A stretch of 64,000 nucleotides of DNA from Promerops cafer. Its lineage: Eukaryota > Chordata > Aves > Passeriformes > Nectariniidae. Location of the stretch: NCBI GenBank assembly GCA_013398275.1, contig VZSE01012466.1, forward strand, positions 1 to 64,000, written 5' to 3'. The first letter of the stretch is position 1, and each line of letters starts with the position of its first letter. Under the pieces are notes generated by a model. It was not told the origin of the DNA and ran no database searches. It saw nothing but the letters and a program-made list of their open reading frames with translations. Shown in pieces: positions 12,564 to 24,159 of this stretch. Position numbers and translations under genes: made by a program.

Positions 12564-12880
12564 TGCCTGAAAGGAGGATGCAGGTGGGGGTCGGCCTCTG
12601 CTCACAGGCAGCCAGCAACAGGACAGGGGACACAGTCTTAAGATATGCCAGGGGAGATTCAGGTTGGACATTAGGAGGAATTTTTTCACAGAAGGGGTGG
12701 TTAGACAAGAAAATGGGCTGCCCAGGGAGGTAGGTGGTGGAGTCACTGTCCCTGAAGATGCCTGAGGAAAGACTGAAGGTGGCACTTGGTGCTATGGTCT
12801 GGTTGATGTGGTAGTGTTCAGTCATAGGTTGGACTTGATGATCTCAGAGGTCTTCTCCAACCTCGTTGATTCTGTAACTG
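12564..12880 (+). mobile_element. CR1 LINE fragment, 5'-truncated, + strand
   Basis: About 315 bp matches the 3' end of avian CR1. It contains GGTGGGGGTCGGCCTCTGCT, then a CACAGAAGGGGTGGTTAGAC block, TGGGCTGCCCAGGGAGGT, and the closing block GGTTGGACTTGATGATCTCA followed by CCAACC and GATTCTGT. CR1 is a non-LTR retrotransposon, and 5' truncation is the usual outcome of its insertion. Only the extreme 3' ORF2 remnant and the 3' UTR are present, so it cannot code. Confidence 0.93.
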
Positions 12881-13497
12881 TAGAGAGCTGCATATATCAA
12901 ATCAGAATTGATAGATGTCTTTCTTTTTTTTCCAAAATCAGAGCTTTCTTTAGTTCTTATTTACTTCAGTAATGTCACTAGATGGGTGATATTCTATGCC
13001 TGTGAAGATCACTTTCTCTAGAGGCAGATAAATAGAGGTGTGAGAGTGCATCAGTTATTTTCTGTGCCCCTGTAGCAGTTTTCTGCTTCTTGCAGGGACA
13101 ATTCACATCTGCCACTGAACTTGGAAAGGTTTTCTACAAATGTTTTAACTTTGAACCTACATCTATCTGGTCATGGAGCACTACTTAATGAAAGAGCAAA
13201 ACCAAATTTACACTAAGTAGTTTTAGTTTTTAATTTTTAATAAAATACTATCCTAAAATACTTGGAGCACTGCTAATCCTAGGACTTTAGCCTAAGCAAG
13301 CATTAATGAAGAAAAGATTTTTGTTCATAGCTGTGTACTTTACACTAAGTAGCAAAAATTTGAGGTACTCCAAAGGATACAACAGGCTTGTGTCTGCATA
13401 ATTCCTCATAGTTTGTCAGTACTCCCCTTCTAATTTGAATAAAGGCAGCCATGCTCTTGGGAAGCATTTCTTTTTACAGATGGATGGAGAGGAGCAC
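12881..13497. other. Intergenic, no feature recognised
   Basis: AT-rich unique sequence between two CR1 insertions. I see no gene or repeat in it. Confidence 0.6.
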
Positions 13498-13536
13498 ATC
13501 ATAGAATCACAGAATCATTAAGGTTGGAAAAGATCT
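13498..13536 (-). mobile_element. Very short CR1 3' end, - strand
   Basis: CATAGAATCACAGAATCATT followed by AAGGTTGGAAAAGA is the reverse complement of the CR1 terminal block (TCCAACC...GATTCTGTGATTCTATG). Only about 39 bp is present before the sequence switches into a + strand CR1 body, so this is a separate severely truncated insertion or one side of a rearrangement. Confidence 0.8.
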
Positions 13537-14155
13537 GGTGGATAGCAAGCTGTCTGTGAGCCAGCAATGCCCTTGTGACCACGAAGGCACATGGTGTCCT
13601 GGGGTGCATTAGAAAAAGCATTACAGGTTTAGGGAAGTGATTCTTCATCTGTACTCTGTCCTGGTGAGGTGCTGTGTCCAGTTCTGGGCTCCTAGTACAG
13701 AAGAGACATGGAGCTACTGGAGCAGGTGCAGTGGAGGGCAATGAAGATGATGATGGGACTGGAGCATCTCTCTCATGAGGGAAGGCTGAGGTAGCTGGGC
13801 CTATTTAGCCTGGGGAAGAGGTGACTGAGAATGGATCTCATCAATGTCTATCTGAAGGAGGGTGACAAGAGGATGGAGCCAGGCTTTTCTTGGCAGTGCC
13901 AAGCAATAGGACAAGAGGCAGTGGGCAGAAACTGTTGCATAGGAAGTTCCACCTGAACATGAGGAAGAACTTCTCTACTGTGCTTTACTGTGCAAGTAAA
14001 AGCATTGGAATGGATTGCCCAGAGAGATTGTGGAGTCTCCCTCACTGGAGATATTCAAAAGATGTTTGAATACAATAATGAGTAGCATGGTCTAGGAGAC
14101 CTTTAGAGGCTGGACACGCCACTGTCATCTCTTCCAACCTTACCCATTCTGATGT
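13537..14155 (+). mobile_element. CR1 LINE fragment, + strand, about 620 bp
   Basis: This is the longest of the younger CR1 copies. It carries degraded ORF2 C-terminal sequence (CTGTGTCCAGTTCTGGGCTC, GACTGGAGCATCTCTCTCAT, then AGCCTGGGGAAGAGG) followed by the 3' part with TGCCCAGAGAGATTGTGGAG and a decayed terminal block TCTTCCAACCTTACCCATTC. The reading frame is broken by stops and small indels relative to other CR1 copies, so it is inactive. Confidence 0.92.
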
Positions 14156-14369
14156 ATCCATTAACACTGATGTGCAGCCTGGTAGAAATGCATTGGTCTT
14201 CCCTTTGCCTGGTCATGCTTTTCCCTCCCGATATGATACTGATACTGAACAGGAAAAGCAATGGTGCAACTGCCCACAGACTGCTCTCCTGTGCTAATTA
14301 TGCGAAGGACCAAGTGGTGACTTGCATTCATATTCATGGGCTTAGCATGTGCTGAAGAACAAAATCTTA
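14156..14369. other. Unique spacer between CR1 copies
   Basis: About 210 bp without a recognisable feature. Confidence 0.6.
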
Positions 14370-14641
14370 ATTTACACCAGGAAATTAGAAAAAATTTCCT
14401 ATCTGTAGGCAGCTTGAAGATTATATAATCTTTACATTTTCTCTGCTCAGAGAGTGGCGAGGCAGTGGAGAAGATTGCCCAGAGAAGTTGTGGATGCCCC
14501 ATTCCTGGCAGTGTTCAAGGCCAGGCTGGATGGAGCTCTGAGCAACCTAGTCTAGTGAAAGGTGTCCCTGCCCTTGGCAAGGGGATTGCAACTTGATCTT
14601 TAAAGCCCCTTCCAACCCAAACCATTCTATGATGATGTGAT
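14370..14641 (+). mobile_element. CR1 LINE 3' end, + strand, with internal divergence
   Basis: It begins with a decayed CAGGAAATTAGAAAAAATTT block, passes through non-matching sequence, and then is clearly CR1 from about 14450: TTGCCCAGAGAAGTTGTGGA, TGCCCCATTCCTGGCAGTGT, then TTCAAGGCCAGGCTGGATGG and TCCAACCCAAACCATTCTAT. The subfamily differs from the copy at 12564 (GCAACCTAGTCTAGTG type). Confidence 0.9.
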
Positions 14642-16214
14642 ATGCAAAGAGCTCTCTCTGGGTCTGTTCCCCTTCTTTCTCATTAAGCATAGCAGTGTGG
14701 ACGTCACAACTGTGGCCACGTTTGAGCAATGTGCAAAGCCACATGACTAACCTGGTAGCTCCTGCAGTGTGGAAGGAGGTGTGGCCAAAAAGGTGCTTAA
14801 GAAAAGGAGAGCACTTCATGCAGCTCTGCTGCTGTATCTATACAGTAGATGCTTTAGACTACTCAGACTCCCTTCCAAAAACAGGCAAAGTTACAAAGAT
14901 CAGGCTAAAATCATCCTATCATTTGGGGATATCCATATTTGCGAAGCCACTGTTGTGGAAGTGTTCCTGTGAGCATTTTTGTTCTCCAGGGTCCCAGGGA
15001 AGCCTTCCTGTGCCTGTCACTGGAGTTCTCCCTGAACAGATGTCTCCAAAAAGTTAAACCTGGTACATGCGAATCAGATTCTTTTTCAAGTTTCTTACAT
15101 CACCTTCATCCTTAGCTAATTCCTGGCTGTGCCAGGAATTGTTCATGAGGTAGGAGGTGTAGATAATTTAGCTCATCCTCTGAGGGCTGCCTAGGGCCTG
15201 TGTGGCTGCCAGGAACAAACTGCTTCTGTCAGGGAAGTGGTCAGATGGGACCTCAGAAGACGAGTCAGTGCCAGGAGCCCCTTTGGTCAGTGCCACTGTG
15301 CTTTGCACCAGAGCACAGTGCCGTGGCTGAGGTTACAGGGCTGGTGGTGAGAGCAGGGCTGCTGCTTTTCATCAGCAGCCTTCAGCCACCCCTCTGGGTG
15401 TCCTTGGGTGCTGGCAGACACCAAAGCTGCTGTAAAGTGTGAGATTTAGGGTGAGAGTTGTATGCTTATCAAAAAGCCTAGTTCCAAAGAGATGACTAAG
15501 GAGGGATTTTGTTTATTTGTTTTGGGGTAGAAAAAAAATTGGAGTGAGGGTCATTGAGAGTGCTGTATCCCACATCTCTGGATCAAGGAAGTATGCCTGT
15601 AGCATTGGCACAAGCCCTTCTCTGAGTGTGCTACCAAAAGAATCATGGTGAAACAAGTGATAAAGGCTTTCACGTTTGCTTCCCTGAGTGCTCTGAGTTC
15701 TCAGACCTGAAAGGAAGAAGAGGAAAAAGAGTGAAAAGCCTTAACAACACAGCTGGGGAGTTGAATGTGGCTGGTTTATTAATATTTTTGCATATTATGC
15801 CATGATTCCCCCAAAAAGGGCTAGAGGTCAGACTGAGTTTTCAATCTCAGCTGCTTTAATTCAGTGGTTTTAGGACCATGTAATCTGCACCTCCTGGATA
15901 AACCTCAGCCTTCACCTGGCCTTCACAGCTAAATTTGTCCCTCCATAGAGTGGAAGTTTTCATCTAAATATTCCTGTAGCAGGACCTCAGGTAAAGAACT
16001 TGATTTCTTTTCAATAAAATCCTATTGTGCTAAATCACAAAAGGTGCAAAAAGTGATGAACATTAAAAATCTAACTTGGTTTTAATCATCTGAAAACTCA
16101 GATTTTGGTGATGTTCTTTTCCTTCCCTGGTGCCCAGTCCCAGAGTGAGAAAAGATGCAAATATAACCAATTGCACACAGCTTTTCTGTGTTCTATCCAC
16201 CTCCTACAAGTTTC
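14642..16214. other. Intergenic, no gene
   Basis: Unique sequence of moderate GC. It contains one small perfect inverted repeat at 15118-15140. Open frames of up to 120 codons occur, but I recognise none and they overlap one another in several frames. Confidence 0.6.
15118..15140. repeat. Perfect 10-bp inverted repeat (small hairpin)
   Basis: AATTCCTGGC at 15118-15127 is followed by TGT and its exact reverse complement at 15131-15140. Confidence 0.85.
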
Positions 16215-16640
16215 GTTTCTGTCAGTGGGGTTCAGTGAGGGGTCTGGAGCACAAGTCCTGTGAGGAGCAGCTAAGGGAGCTGTGGGTGCTTAGCCTGGAG
16301 AGAAGGAGGCTCATGGGGAACCTTATCACTCTCTACAGCTCCCTGAAGAAGAGGGTGTAGCCACATGGGGTTCAGCCTCTTCTCCCAAGAAGTAAGAGGA
16401 AATGCCCTCAAGTTTTGCCAGGGGAGGTTTAGATTGGAAATTTCTTCACAGAAAGGATTGTCAAGCATTGAACAGGCTGCCCAGAAAAGTGTCTGGGTCC
16501 CCATCCCTGGAGGTATTTAAAAGCTGGCACTTAGGGACATGGTTTAATGTTGGACTTCGCAGTGCTGGGTTAGTGGTTGGTCTTGATCTTTGAAGTCTTT
16601 TCCAATGTAAATGATTCTATGATTCTGTGCTTCTATGTAA
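16215..16640 (+). mobile_element. CR1 LINE fragment, + strand, about 425 bp
   Basis: CR1 blocks appear in order: GGTCTGGAGCACAAGTCCTG, TTAGCCTGGAGAGAAGGAGG, CCAGGGGAGGTTTAGATTGG, CAGGCTGCCCAGAAAAGTGT, CCCATCCCTGGAGGTATT. The end carries terminal octamer copies GATTCTATGATTCTGTGCTT. It is 5'-truncated with broken frames. Confidence 0.93.
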
Positions 16641-17869
16641 AGAGTTTAGATAGTTGCTAAAGAAAGTAACAAAATATAATTTTAGAGATTATTCTAGTGA
16701 GGTCTAGCCCTTACTGGATTTATTTGGGGGCAGATTTCACAACAAGTGAGTGTTTTTCAGAATATCTTTATCAGGTAGAACACCAGTCACATGGCAGGTG
16801 TTGATGTTGCAAGTTTTTAACCAGCACTGTGCCTTCCTTGGCCTGAACAGTTACTTCTAGTCTGGATATTGAAATTACTGGGGAAAAGCAGAACTTTGGG
16901 ATCATAGAGAGTAAACCTAGTTAGTCCGTTTCTGAAATCAAACAAAATGCTGAAATCTCAAAAATTTACAAGAAAAATGGAATAAAATGACAATGAGGAA
17001 AATGAATTTGCAGTCACTTTGGCATGTTAATCCAGATGTCTGACACTGGCTGGCAAGGAAGTAAATCATGTATTACCCTCACACTTGTGCAGAGAGATGG
17101 TATTAGGAAAAATTTGCTTTTGTCTTGCTCTGTCAGTTGGTCTGAGATATTGTTACTCTCCCAGAGAACCATGGCTGGCCAAGACCCTCTCACTGTCGCA
17201 GAGGGACAATGCTGTCTCTGCTCAGTATGTGGCTAGTCTTCCCATACCAACCATTTTTCCAGGGCTCAGCCTTGGAGCAGGTAGCTGGAGGGCTGGTAGA
17301 AGTATTCACAAAGACATTTCCTCCCACTTGCTTCACAGGCAAGGGAGACACCTATTCCTCCATGGTAAATCAAGCTGTGAGCCTAATTCAGAGTTCTGAA
17401 ATGGATGGTACAGAAAATAGCTCTCTGCCTTACAAGTGAGGCTACATAGGTGGATACAGGAGAGATTACTCTCAGATGCCTTTAGCATTTGTGAATACCT
17501 CAAGAACTCCCCAGTCTTCAGCATCTGCCAGTGAGGAAAATCAGAGGTGATACCTACACTCATTTTGACCCATCTGTTGTGTTTCTGCTGCTGAACATTA
17601 TTTTGGACTTTAAAATATTTTAATAGCCAAATATATAATTGACCAACACTTCTCATAGTATGAGTGTATAGCATAACATGCCCTGTTATTTGGACCAAGG
17701 CTAATGTTTGATGTATAATGGCCACTTTCATCTAATTACCCCTAGAATTAGTATTATCAAGAGCAGCACGGGCCATGCATACTCTTTGTGTGTCTTCAGG
17801 CAGGCTGCAGGAGGACCTGTGACACAAGGAGAAGTCTCAGAGTCACCATAACTCCTCACCTCAAAGAGC
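16641..17869. other. Intergenic, no feature recognised
   Basis: Unique sequence with no recognisable gene or repeat. Confidence 0.55.
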
Positions 17870-18240
17870 AGTGGGGTTGTTAACCTGTGGCAGTGATTTT
17901 GCAAGGTTTGTGCCTACAATCACAGCTAACGTCGCTAATTCACTCTGTGGTTGCCACTCAGCAGACAAATTAATGGCGTGAGTCACTGTCAACTCCTACT
18001 AAATAAACCAGTGAACTAGAGATGAAAGGCTCTGTAGCCAAGTTGTTTTCATTAATTGCACTGTGGGGCAAGGGTAGATTTAATTTCAAGGACGGGAATA
18101 TTAACCTCAATTCCTTTTCCTTAATTGAGTGTGCAGAAACAAGAGGCGTAAGCAAGGGAAGCAGAGAACAAGGACATGGGTCATTAGCACTGTCATCTGG
18201 TCTCACAGGCAACAGCGCCTTGTAAAAAATGTCATTGCAT
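17870..18240. promoter_or_regulatory. Possible conserved non-coding element
   Basis: This is a non-coding block with several homeodomain core sites (TAAT/ATTA), an AP-1-type TGAGTCA at 17979-17985 and isolated CpGs in AT-rich DNA. The idea that it is a conserved regulatory element rests on texture only. No alignment was possible. Confidence 0.25.
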
Positions 18241-18731
18241 CAACCAGGAGGCAAAAGCTTGTTTGGCAATGCACAGAGCATAAGTAATAAGGAAATTTAC
18301 ATTGGTGATTGAATTTTCACCAGTATTTAGATGTACAAGTCTCAGCACAGGCTTGTAACGATAAACCAGTAACTGGAGCCCATCTTGCAATGATTCCTAG
18401 GATAAAAACACCAGCAAAATCCTGCAGAACCATCTCCATGGCTGGTGCTGGCTCCATGGGAAGCCTTCAAGGGGAAAAGAAGTGGTCGTTAGACCTACTT
18501 TTATTACTGATATATAACACTTGCAGAAGGCTGAAGGCTTCAAATCACTTTCCAAAAAGCATGATTACAGGAAAATAGAGACCCAAGGGAGCCCAGCTGA
18601 CCTTCCAGAAAGGAATAAGAATTTGGGAATGAGATTCATGTTTCCTGCCTGTCATTCAAATAACGTATGTGGTGGGATCCAGTGATTCTGTCACTGAATA
18701 ATTTTCAGTTAAGCAGCACAGTTCAGGAAAG
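18241..18731. other. Intergenic, no feature recognised
   Basis: Unique sequence. I see nothing in it. Confidence 0.55.
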
Positions 18732-18766
18732 GTTTCCTGGATCTAGCTTGGCTAGATCCAGGAAAC
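18732..18766. repeat. Perfect 16-bp inverted repeat with 3-base loop
   Basis: GTTTCCTGGATCTAGC at 18732-18747 is followed by TTG and its exact reverse complement at 18751-18766. Just upstream, CAGGAAA (18724-18730) pairs with TTTCCTG (18733-18739), so three copies of the CAGGAAA/TTTCCTG word lie within 45 bp. Confidence 0.95.
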
Positions 18767-18831
18767 ATCCTTTTAGCTAGTGAGGATTGGGTACATTTTT
18801 AATTACTCAACTGTCTGAGTTGATTACGCTG

Positions 18832-18845
18832 ATGCAAATGCAAAT
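18832..18845 (+). promoter_or_regulatory. Two overlapping octamer (POU-factor) motifs
   Basis: ATGCAAAT occurs exactly at 18832-18839 and again at 18838-18845, overlapping by two bases. The flanks include TGATTACG, AATTACC and CAGCTG. The octamer is the classical POU/Oct binding site. Function here is inferred. Confidence 0.5.
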
Positions 18846-18899
18846 AAACCAATTACCTACCAGGTCAGCTGTTGTTATAAAAGTGGGATAGCAGTGAAT

Positions 18900-21800
18900 G
18901 AATGGGTACATCTTTTGGGTATGCATAGCAGGGTGGGAGATGAAATTACATCTTAGTGTGAGATAAGGTGTCTCCTACATATAAAAGGCTTTTAAAAAGG
19001 ACCATGAATTTTGGGCTTGCTACAAACAAGCTGACTGTGCCTAATCTTGTTCAGGATCATAACTGCTAATGACATGAAAAACCGGAGACAACTTTTTGAT
19101 AATGCCTCGAAGAACTTTATAATTCAAGGAGAGAGTAAAATATTCTAAACCAAACACATTGTTACTTGCTAAAAATTCTGCAAAATAATTTTAAAATTAA
19201 GGTATCATTTTTTGTTGATGGAAGAGGTTAACAGATCTATTTATGTTATACACTTCTTGATTGTTGGTTGGTACAAGTGACTGTGCTTAATTACATTTAA
19301 ATGCTGTGCAGTTGGGAAAGAATGAGCCTAAAGCTGTATCTCCACATGCAGTGCTCATAAGAAGAAAGAATTTCTCACCAAGCTCAAATCCTATCTTCTC
19401 TGCTATTTAGAACACAGGAAACATAATATCATCTTTCTTTTACAAATCTGTCAGTGATTGCAAAGCTGTAAATAAAAATGCAGTTCTTTCTTGTGATGCC
19501 CGTGAGTGAGCAAACCAAAATTAAATAAATAAATGTTTCCCTTACATCTGCAGAAAACCTTTAGGGCTCTACGGAACAGTAAATTCTGGGAGTCTCTTGA
19601 CTTAGCTCAGTTACACTTGGTTCCCTGGAGGCCCATCATTTTGAAAGAACTGTGGCCTACTTGGCTTGAGAAACCAGGTCAAACTCCCTTCACTTGGAAA
19701 AAAAATAAAAATAAAATATTAATGCCAGAGTTTCTTGCAATAATCCAAAGCACACAGCTGAATTCAGGAAGGTACAGCCAGAATCCAGCACACTACAGAA
19801 TGGCACTGTTCTGTATTTAGTCTCAGTGTATCGTTGCTGTGTTAGTGAAGATCTGACTTATCATGTCTTGCCAGGAGAGTTGACCTCTCCTGGAGGACCT
19901 CTTTGAGTCCTGCAGAAATTTCTGTGCGTGCTCAGCTTGGGGTTCTGTTACCCATCCTCAGGACTCCTGGCCAGGGAGCCAGCCAAGGCCGTGTCTGTCT
20001 GTCCAGAGGAACATGTCCACAGCCTGTGCCATCTATACCCTAAACTGTGATTGAAAGGATCAGTCAATTTTTTGATCAATGTATTCTTCATGCCCAGCTT
20101 TGGTTTCTTTTCCAATATTCTTCATCACTGAAGCTCAGCTGAGTACAGAGGCCTTACGTCACCCTTTACCTGTAATCTTTGTTGTAAGACTGGATATGGG
20201 CACACAAGAGCTTTAAACTACCTAATCATTGACCTTATTTGCCAGTACATAGAGATAAATACATGATAGACATACGTTAGCCTCTCAATACAGGCAAAGC
20301 AAAAAAGAAAAATGAGCTATTCCTTTCTAATTGAGCACACCAGTACACAAAAGCAGTATTTTTTCACAATGTAAGTGATCATAAGTGCAAGTAGTTTTTC
20401 TGCAGAATTTCTCAGTGTCAGCTTTGCAGTAGCCAAGGCACAGCATTTACGCTGGATCTGCAAAATACTGCAATAAATTTGAAAAAATTAATTAAACAAT
20501 ACTGAGACTGCCAGCAGGGGCTAAATTACGTCATGCTATAACCTGGATTTCCTGGAGGTGAGAGACTTCTGCAGAAGGAGAGCTGAGCAGCAGGACAAAG
20601 CCCTTTTTTTGAGCTATACTGCTCACAGAGCCCTTTGAGCTATGGCATTCTGCTCTGTAATAGTGATGAGACCCTGAATAATGACCTGGGGACAGAGAAA
20701 TGGTGCCAAATAGCCCTCATAATATCTTTTGTATAAGGCAATTTTTCCCTTGCATTAACATGCCAGAGCACTGAGGACTTCATATTTACTAAGACTTTTT
20801 GTCTTGCCATTTCCCAAAGAGCAGTGAATTTTGTACTACTGAAAGCTGTGATTATGCAAAAATATGGCCTTTTTTCCTCCCCCTTGCCCCCAGAGGAATA
20901 TCACTGCTTCTGAAGAAGGGGCTTTGCTCTGCAAAGAGAACCCGGCAGGCTTGGTAACTTAAAAATTTGATTGCCAGTGAGCAAGTCTTCAGTTGTGTGC
21001 ACATTTCATTTCAATGCAGTGGCCTGGGAATGTTCTCGAGCTAATTAAAATGCAGTAAGTAGTCAGCTGGTGATGCTAAAAGCTGTTTTACCACTTGAAA
21101 ATGGGGATTGCAGTAGTTTCCTCCTTATGGTCCGGAATTGTTGGGAAGGAACATCACATGGAGCCTATTCGATGCACAAAGCCTCTCTAATGGGTGCAAA
21201 ATGGTTTGGGGTTTTTTTGTGTCTGAAATCAGACATTGTTAATAATGTAAGAACAAGGAAAATGTGTTCTTGGGGAGAGGCTGGGCTTTGCAGCTACTGC
21301 CAAGAACCTACTTAAAATCTAGGCTGATCTTGATTGCAGCTGGACAGGCTTGAACTCAAAAAAAGTTGGATTATGGCCATTAAGAAGCATTAATCTCAGA
21401 GGTATCTGAAATTAACCTGTATTTGTTTTAATAAATACCTTGTGTGTTTCTTTTGGTTTAGAAAACTTCACGTTTAAAAAAACCCAACCAAACCACAGCA
21501 CAGTACCTAAGTCACAAAGGTGAATCACTGGAGTAGCCTTTGAAACGACCAGAGGACGCTTGCAGTAGGTGCAGCAACTGCCAAAGAGCAGCAGGACAAG
21601 TGCAGGGCTCTCCTGCTCCATCATAAGCCCTGGTGTAAGCCTCCATCTCCATAGTGGCTGCTTGCCTTTAACCCTGAAAAGTTCCTAAGGCACTTGCTGG
21701 AGTCCAGATTCTGTTTCAGCAGTGGGCAGGGTTCTTAAGAGGGCAGAAGTGGGACTTTTGCTCCACTCTCATCCTCCTACCTGGCATAAAAGATGCAGAT

Positions 21801-24159
21801 GAATCACTTGGAGGTGAAGCGTCTCTGCATTTAACTACATGCTCCCTCTGACTAGCTTTTTGCAGCACTGCAACCTTTTTAAACTTACCAGCAATTTACT
21901 GGAGCGTGACAGAGAGGAAAATGAGGTGTGTTTTTACATTTCCTTCTGCCAAATGAGCACACAGTCTCACAGTCACCTACGGAAACTGGAAGGGTGGAAA
22001 AGTGAATTTTCCTTTTCTCATTGCAGTTTAAAGAAAGTATATGGAAACTAGTTTGGTGGATCTGCAATCTGTATCTTATTTTAAATTAAAATTGTCCGTT
22101 GAATAAATTTCCATTTACTCTAGCAGAGCTCTGGTGATTTACATCAGTTAAGAATCAGCTCATCATTTCCTTTAAAGCTACTTATATCATTCTGTGGTTA
22201 TGAGCACTCTACAGAGCATTTAGGCTGCATTTTTAAAGAGTATAAACCCTCGGCAAGCTTCTTCTTGCAAATACAAGTATGAAGTGATATTTCACCATGA
22301 AAACATGGTTAATTTTCCTCTTCCGGAGATTTTTGTGAGGTTTAGTGCTATTTTAGATACAGTGATTTGTTTAGTAACGTGGAAATGTTCCATCCTGTTG
22401 GTCTCTGTTTCAATGTTTGGTCTTTATATTATGTTTTAGAAAAAAGTATTGTGACAAACCATTTCATTTAAACTCAGCATGTTAAACAAGGCTTTCCTGA
22501 AGTTCTGATGTAATATCAATTATTTAATAAGCATGGAGCTTACAGCTTAGCTAAAGGTTATCATCTATAATAGATACATCTGCTTGTGTTTTCCTCAAAG
22601 CCATGCATTTTGACCTTTTTGCTATACAAAAGAATAAACTGTTTCTGTGTCTGTACAAACTATGATGACACTCTGGTTTTCCCTCTAGAATTTGCACTGC
22701 TTGTTTTACATGATTTTGAATTTAAAGAAAAAGAAATTGCAACAGTAGGTTTATGCCAGAAAATAAATACAAACACTGCTGTACTCTCTTGAACATCATC
22801 ACTGACGTAAAGCTTTATATTAAAACCAATTTTGCACACTGTTAGACTGCACCACTATACACTCCTCAGGACAAGGTTCCTGTCAGAGCAATTCAACTTT
22901 TCTAGCAAATGAGACCATTTCTAATGATATAACACTTCCTCAAAGAACCAGATGACTTAGGGATCTGAGCTCCATGCTCAGCAGAGTGTTTGGCACCCTG
23001 AAACCTACGTTTCACTGTAGTGGATGGGACTCGCATTCCTAAAAGATAGAGTTCCTTTTGAGAATGAGTGCCAGTTGGCCAAACCATTTTTATCTGGAAT
23101 AACAGTCCCACAAAAAAAATCCAGGTCTTTTGGCAAATGTATCAGCAAAGCCAGAGCCATATTATTATTACTTCTTCTGTGGTCATTTGTGCCCTCGGGC
23201 TTGGGGTGACACAGAGCACAGAAATTTGACACCTAAGTTTCCAGATACAAGAGTGGACCCTGCTGAAAAGTGGTCCAGCAATCTCACAGCCAGGCACTGG
23301 GCCCCAGTCACCATCAGCAGCCAGAGGGATCAGTCTTCCAAGTGCATACATTTATTCTTTTTAAATTGGAGAAAGACTCTTAAATCATTGGGTGTATGTA
23401 AAATTTTTTTGCCTGGTCCTACCAGAATTACAATTTCAAAGACATATGGAGGAGTTTTATGTTTGTAATGATAATCCAGATCTGCTTCATTTTAGTATTT
23501 TGGGGGTATTTTTATTCCCAACCCACCCCTTTTTCATAACAAGAAAAGGAACCTCCCCACTGGGAAGAAAGTTTCCTAAGCTAGTGCTCACTGCTGTGTT
23601 ATTTTGGAGCTGGATTTTGCGTGTGGTCAGCTGAGATGTTTCTCTGGTTTCCTCCTAAAGGAAGATATAGCCAAGGCTTTGTGGAAGAACTCTCTTTGTT
23701 CCTTCCATGAACCTATACTGAAGCAGGTAGGTAGCCAATCTATTATTTCTAAAGAAAGATTGTTTAAACCAGAATGCCTGGAAGCACCTTAACTCTAGAC
23801 AACTGGAAATCATTTTCTAAAACCTCTTATTCACTAAGAATAATTTAATTCTTCAAAATCTAGTCCATTTTCAAGTAATTTTCTACAACAAATGGGACCA
23901 GCTCAATCTGTTCTTCACATTTTAGTAATTTAAAAGGACATAACTGAATTTTATTTTAATGGTAATTGCAAACTCATGCAGAAAATGTAAATGCATACTT
24001 CCCGATTAGCTTGCAGCATAAACCACGGCTTCTATTAATGTATTCCAATTTGTAATTCTTTGCACAGTATGAGATTTGAAAGCTGTGATTAAAATTAATT
24101 AGGTTAAGTAAAGTTTATCCCCCCTGAGCACTGCTATTTGAAGAAAGAAATAGTAAAAC
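18900..24159. other. Intergenic, no gene recognised
   Basis: About 5.3 kb of AT-rich unique sequence. The open frames are short (under about 115 codons), overlap each other on both strands and show no recognisable protein motif. No CR1 or other repeat family is recognisable. Confidence 0.55.

Noticed and set aside
18732..18766. MicroRNA precursor
   Set aside because: The stem is only 16 bp with a 3-base loop, too short for Drosha/Dicer processing, and the flanks do not extend the pairing.
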